This document shows positions 30,430 to 32,498 of a stretch of DNA of 32,498 nt, piece after piece. A program made the translations under genes and the position numbers. The notes under the pieces are model-generated. The model was given only the letters and a program-made list of their open reading frames with translations, was not told the DNA's origin and searched no databases. How positions within the stretch are numbered: position 1 is the stretch's first letter; the number at the start of each line of letters is the position of its first letter. Source of the stretch: Cetobacterium ceti (GTDB lineage: Bacteria > Fusobacteriota > Fusobacteriia > Fusobacteriales > Fusobacteriaceae); the NCBI RefSeq assembly GCF_900167275.1, contig NZ_FUWX01000020.1, forward strand, positions 1 to 32,498. The letters run 5' to 3'.

Positions 30430-30855
30430 TTAGTCAACTATTTTTATTCCCATTGATCTTGCTGATCCAGCAATGATTCTCATAGCAGCTTCAACTGATC
30501 CTGCGTTTAAGTCAGGCATCTTAGTTTCAGCAATCTCTCTTAATTTCTCAGAGTTGATTGTTGCTACAGTTTCTTTCTTAGAGTTTTGTGCTCCAGATTT
30601 TACTCCAGCTGCTTTCTTTAATAAGTCAGATGCTGGTGGAGTTTTTAAGATAAATGTGAAAGATCTGTCGTTAAATACAGAAATCTCAACTGGGATGATC
30701 CATCCAGCTTTATCTTGAGTTTTAGCGTTAAATGCTTTACAGAACTCCATTATGTTAACTCCGTGTTGTCCAAGAGCTGGTCCAACTGGTGGAGCTGGGT
30801 TTGCTTTACCTGCTGGTAATTGTAATTTTATAATTCCTACTACTTCTTTTGCCAT
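30430..30855 (-). CDS. rplK: Ribosomal protein uL11
   Basis: The 141-residue protein binds the GTPase-associated centre of 23S rRNA and is needed for stringent factor activation. Its N-terminal domain has [20 protein letters not shown] with the proline-rich hinge, and the C-terminal RNA-binding domain has [14 protein letters not shown] and the final [14 protein letters not shown]. The ATG lies 13 bases after GGAGG, which is unusually far and fits translational control through the hairpin just upstream. Confidence 0.98.
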   Translation of the reverse strand: MAKEVVGIIKLQLPAGKANPAPPVGPALGQHGVNIMEFCKAFNAKTQDKAGWIIPVEISVFNDRSFTFILKTPPASDLLKKAAGVKSGAQNSKKETVATINSEKLREIAETKMPDLNAGSVEAAMRIIAGSARSMGIKIVD

Positions 30856-30881
30856 TGTTTAGTTTACACCTCCATCAATAT

Positions 30882-30915
30882 CGTGGTAATGATTTACAAA
30901 AGTAAATCTCCCACA
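30882..30915 (-). promoter_or_regulatory. Candidate L1-binding control hairpin before rplK
   Basis: The leader RNA reads TGTGGGA, then a 7-bp hairpin (GATTTAC-TTTT-GTAAATC), then ATTACCACG. This gives a lower GTGG/CCAC stem, an asymmetric internal loop and an upper stem, placed just before the rplK ribosome binding site. The arrangement resembles L1-binding sites in rplK leaders of other bacteria, where L1 represses its own operon. Not scored against a model. Confidence 0.6.
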
Positions 30916-30927
30916 GGCTAGGATAAC

Positions 30928-31527
30928 CTATGCCTTCTCAATAGCGTCAAAGTCCACTTCAACTGGAGTCATTCTACCAAACATGTCTACCATAACTTTG
31001 GCTGTATTATGCTCCATATCTATCTCAGCTACTTTTCCTTCTTGATCAGCGAATCCGCCCTCAAGAACTTTTACATAATCTCCAACTTGGAAGTTGATTT
31101 TTACTACTTCCTTTGGCTCTATATTTTCATCAAAATCTTTAAGTCCAATAACATCAAAAATATTTTTTACTTCATCTTCCTCCATAGGGATTGGATCAGA
31201 TCCTACTCCTACAAATCCTGTTACTCCGTTTGTGTTTCTAACAACATACCAAGCATCAGAATCTACTCTGAAGTTAATACCTTCTGAGTTCTCTTCCTTT
31301 GTTGCCACCATTTCTAGCATAACATATCCAGGGAAAAGTTTTCTTGTAACAGCTTTTTTCTTTCCTCTTCTAATCTCTATAGATTCTTCTTCAGGAACTA
31401 ATATTTTTGTTACTATATCTCCCATTCCTAGAGTTTCAATTTTCTGTTCTAGGTCTGTTTTTACCTTTTTTTCATACCCCGAATAGGTATGTATCATGAA
31501 CCATTTTTTTACTAAGGTTTTCTCCAT
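30928..31527 (-). CDS. nusG: Transcription termination/antitermination factor NusG
   Basis: The 199-residue factor binds RNA polymerase and links it to Rho or the ribosome. The NGN domain starts KKWFMIHTYSGYEKKV and includes RKLFPGYVMLEM. The C-terminal KOW domain includes FQVGDYVKVLEGGFADQEGKV. A short extra stretch (about 90-110) lies in the NGN domain compared with E. coli. I chose the ATG at 31527, one base after the secE stop codon (TAAGATG), with GGAGG five bases upstream. A start at 31551 would overlap secE and lacks family support. Confidence 0.97.
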   Translation of the reverse strand: MEKTLVKKWFMIHTYSGYEKKVKTDLEQKIETLGMGDIVTKILVPEEESIEIRRGKKKAVTRKLFPGYVMLEMVATKEENSEGINFRVDSDAWYVVRNTNGVTGFVGVGSDPIPMEEDEVKNIFDVIGLKDFDENIEPKEVVKINFQVGDYVKVLEGGFADQEGKVAEIDMEHNTAKVMVDMFGRMTPVEVDFDAIEKA

Positions 31528-31528
31528 C

Positions 31529-31711
31529 TTATCCTCCAAAGAGAGATACAAGCATCTTTAAAAGTCTTGAAGCAATTAAATCGAAAACTCCTAAGTATAT
31601 TCCTAAAAATACACTCATTAAAACTACCCAAGAAGTTGCGGAAATAATTTCCTTTTTTCTTGGCCATTGAACTTTGGCATATTCTGCCCTAATATCTTTT
31701 AACATACTCAT
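31529..31711 (-). CDS. secE: Preprotein translocase subunit SecE
   Basis: The 60-residue protein is the minimal single-span form of SecE, which clamps the SecYEG channel. It has the amphipathic AEYAKVQWPRKKEII helix, with the conserved V-x-WP motif, followed by one transmembrane helix (about 26-48). Its GGA GGA codons at the end serve as the ribosome binding site of nusG, so the two are coupled. It follows tRNA-Trp by 46 bases. Confidence 0.96.
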   Translation of the reverse strand: MSMLKDIRAEYAKVQWPRKKEIISATSWVVLMSVFLGIYLGVFDLIASRLLKMLVSLFGG

Positions 31712-31757
31712 ATTTGCACCACCATTTTAAATATTTTGTTTTTTCTATATAAAAAAA

Positions 31758-31833
31758 TGGCAGGTCAAGAGGGACTCGAACCCCCAACCCTCGGTTTTGG
31801 AGACCGATGCTCTACCAATTGAGCCATTGACCT
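31758..31833 (-). tRNA. trpT: tRNA-Trp (anticodon CCA)
   Basis: The 76-nucleotide gene folds as a cloverleaf. Acceptor AGGTCAA pairs with TTGACCT, G73 is the discriminator (usual for tRNA-Trp), and CCA is encoded. The D arm is GCTC/GAGC. The anticodon stem TCGGT/ACCGA holds the loop CTCCAAA with anticodon CCA. The T arm is GGGGG-TTCGAGT-CCCTC. Seven T follow the CCA immediately. It lies between rpmG and secE, a conserved position in many bacteria. Confidence 0.98.
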
Positions 31834-31862
31834 GCATGTTGTTGCAAACTGAAGCTTAAAAA

Positions 31863-32015
31863 TTACTTTTTAGTTTCTTTATGTAATGTTACTTTCTTGT
31901 CCCATTTACAGTATTTATTTAATTCTAATCTTTCAGTAGTGTTCTTCTTATTTTTAGAAGTACTATAGTTTCTTCTTTTACACTCTGTACACTCTAATTG
32001 AATATTTACTCTCAC
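31863..32015 (-). CDS. rpmG: Ribosomal protein bL33
   Basis: The 50-residue protein starts with GTG, eight bases after GGAGG. It reads [17 protein letters not shown] at the start and ends LHKETKK, the L33 hallmark. Cys9 and Cys12 form the first zinc-binding pair (CTEC). In the second pair Cys36 is present but the fourth position is Asp39 (YCKWDKK), so one canonical ligand is missing. It is the first gene after the promoter at 32111-32139, followed by tRNA-Trp, secE and nusG. Confidence 0.95.
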   Translation of the reverse strand: MRVNIQLECTECKRRNYSTSKNKKNTTERLELNKYCKWDKKVTLHKETKK

Positions 32016-32110
32016 TCTTCACACCTCCACTCATCTAACGGATATTAAAAATCCTCCCATTTTTAACATGGTGACATAGAGTTTCCTACTTGCTTACTAA
32101 GACATAGATG

Positions 32111-32139
32111 ATAATATCACTTTTTTTTAATTTTGTCAA
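32111..32139 (-). promoter_or_regulatory. Promoter for rpmG-tRNA-Trp-secE-nusG-rplKA
   Basis: TTGACA (32134-32139, perfect) and TATTAT (32111-32116) are separated by exactly 17 bases, with an A-rich spacer. The leader to rpmG is about 90 bases and contains GGGAGG far upstream of the start. No convincing leader peptide or riboswitch was recognised in it. Confidence 0.9.
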
Positions 32140-32176
32140 TATAAAAATATCATTTTTTTTATATCAAATAAAAAAG

Positions 32177-32293
32177 ATTGGCAACTTTCTATCCTCCCAG
32201 GGGGCTGCCCCCCAAGTACTTTCGACGTTTACGAGCTTAACTTCCAGGTTCGGAATGTTACTGGGTGTACCCTCGTAGCCATAGTTACCAATC
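32177..32293 (-). rRNA. rrf: 5S rRNA
   Basis: The minus strand reads GATTGGTAACTATGGCTACG at the 5' end and AGTTGCCAATC at the 3' end. These pair as helix I over 11 positions with one G-U. Internal 5S signatures are CCGAACCTGGAAGTTAAGC and ACTTGGGGGGCAGCCCCCTGGGAGG. Length is about 117 nucleotides; the ends are good to a few bases. A six-T tract follows the 3' end directly and may end the operon. Confidence 0.96.
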
Positions 32294-32339
32294 AATATTT
32301 TGTGTTATTTTGAACACTTGAAACTATATAGTAGTATTA

Positions 32340-32498
32340 AAGGTTAAGACTTCGACATATTAGTATTGGTCAGCTAAAAGCATTGCTACTCTTACACCCC
32401 CAACCTATCAATCTCCTAGTCTCGAAGATGTCTAAAAGAATACTTATCTTGAAGTCAGTTTCCCGCTTAGATGCTTTCAGCGGTTATCTGTTCCAAAC
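32340..32498 (-). rRNA. rrl: 23S rRNA, 3' part only (cut by right window edge)
   Basis: The minus strand contains GTTTGGAACAGATAACCGCT, GAAAGCATCTAAGCGGGAAA, GGTTGGGGGTGTAAGAGTAG, GCTGACCAATACTAATATGTC and the final CTTAACCT, all features of the 23S 3' end. The 3' boundary at about 32340 is set by analogy with E. coli. The spacer to 5S is about 46 bases and holds no tRNA. Confidence 0.95.

Noticed and set aside
32016-32100. Possible short leader peptide in the rpmG leader (ATG after GTCACC, 12 codons)
   Set aside because: Its ribosome binding site is poor, codons are not regulatory, and overlapping alternatives exist. It is probably chance in an AT-rich leader.

Overview
This AT-rich window comes from a member of the Fusobacteriota, most likely the family Fusobacteriaceae. 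The evidence is the 5' end of the 16S rRNA, which reads GATGAACGCTGACAGAATGC right after the universal GAGTTTGATCCTGGCTCAG motif, together with low GC, strong Shine-Dalgarno sites and Gram-negative envelope genes (a tripartite RND/TolC pump). The genus cannot be fixed from the window. Every gene lies on the minus strand, so biological order runs from high to low coordinates.

Layout in transcription order. (1) The 3' end of a 23S rRNA and a complete 5S rRNA close one rRNA operon. (2) A consensus promoter then drives the classic transcription/translation cluster rpmG - tRNA-Trp - secE - nusG - rplK - rplA, with an L1-type control hairpin before rplK. A second promoter and an L10 leader with attenuator drive rplJ - rplL - rpoB - rpoC. 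The rplL-rpoB gap holds an attenuator-like hairpin and a long RNA stem, and a palindromic terminator follows rpoC. (3) yicC - gmk - rpoZ - apbE form a tight cluster. (4) hppA (membrane pyrophosphatase) has its own promoter and terminator. An 11-bp stem could hide its ribosome binding site only in read-through RNA. (5) pyk - eno encode lower glycolysis. (6) A three-gene efflux operon encodes a TolC-like outer membrane factor with an extra N-terminal domain, a lipoprotein adaptor and an RND pump. (7) tyrS and a GNAT acetyltransferase follow, then a small PolX-like nucleotidyltransferase and nth (endonuclease III). (8) iscS - iscU make Fe-S clusters. (9) A D,D-carboxypeptidase gene abuts the promoter of a second rRNA operon, whose 16S gene runs off the left edge.

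Most of the window is conserved core genome: information processing, central energy metabolism and envelope functions. I see no phage, IS element, CRISPR array or defence island. The less ordinary items are the substrate-binding-like domain fused to TolC, a PolX palm domain without its third catalytic aspartate, the hppA leader, the 23-bp RNA stem between rplL and rpoB, and several tightly overlapped signals (promoter on stop codon, stop codon in terminator). No gap longer than 300 bases lacks a feature.
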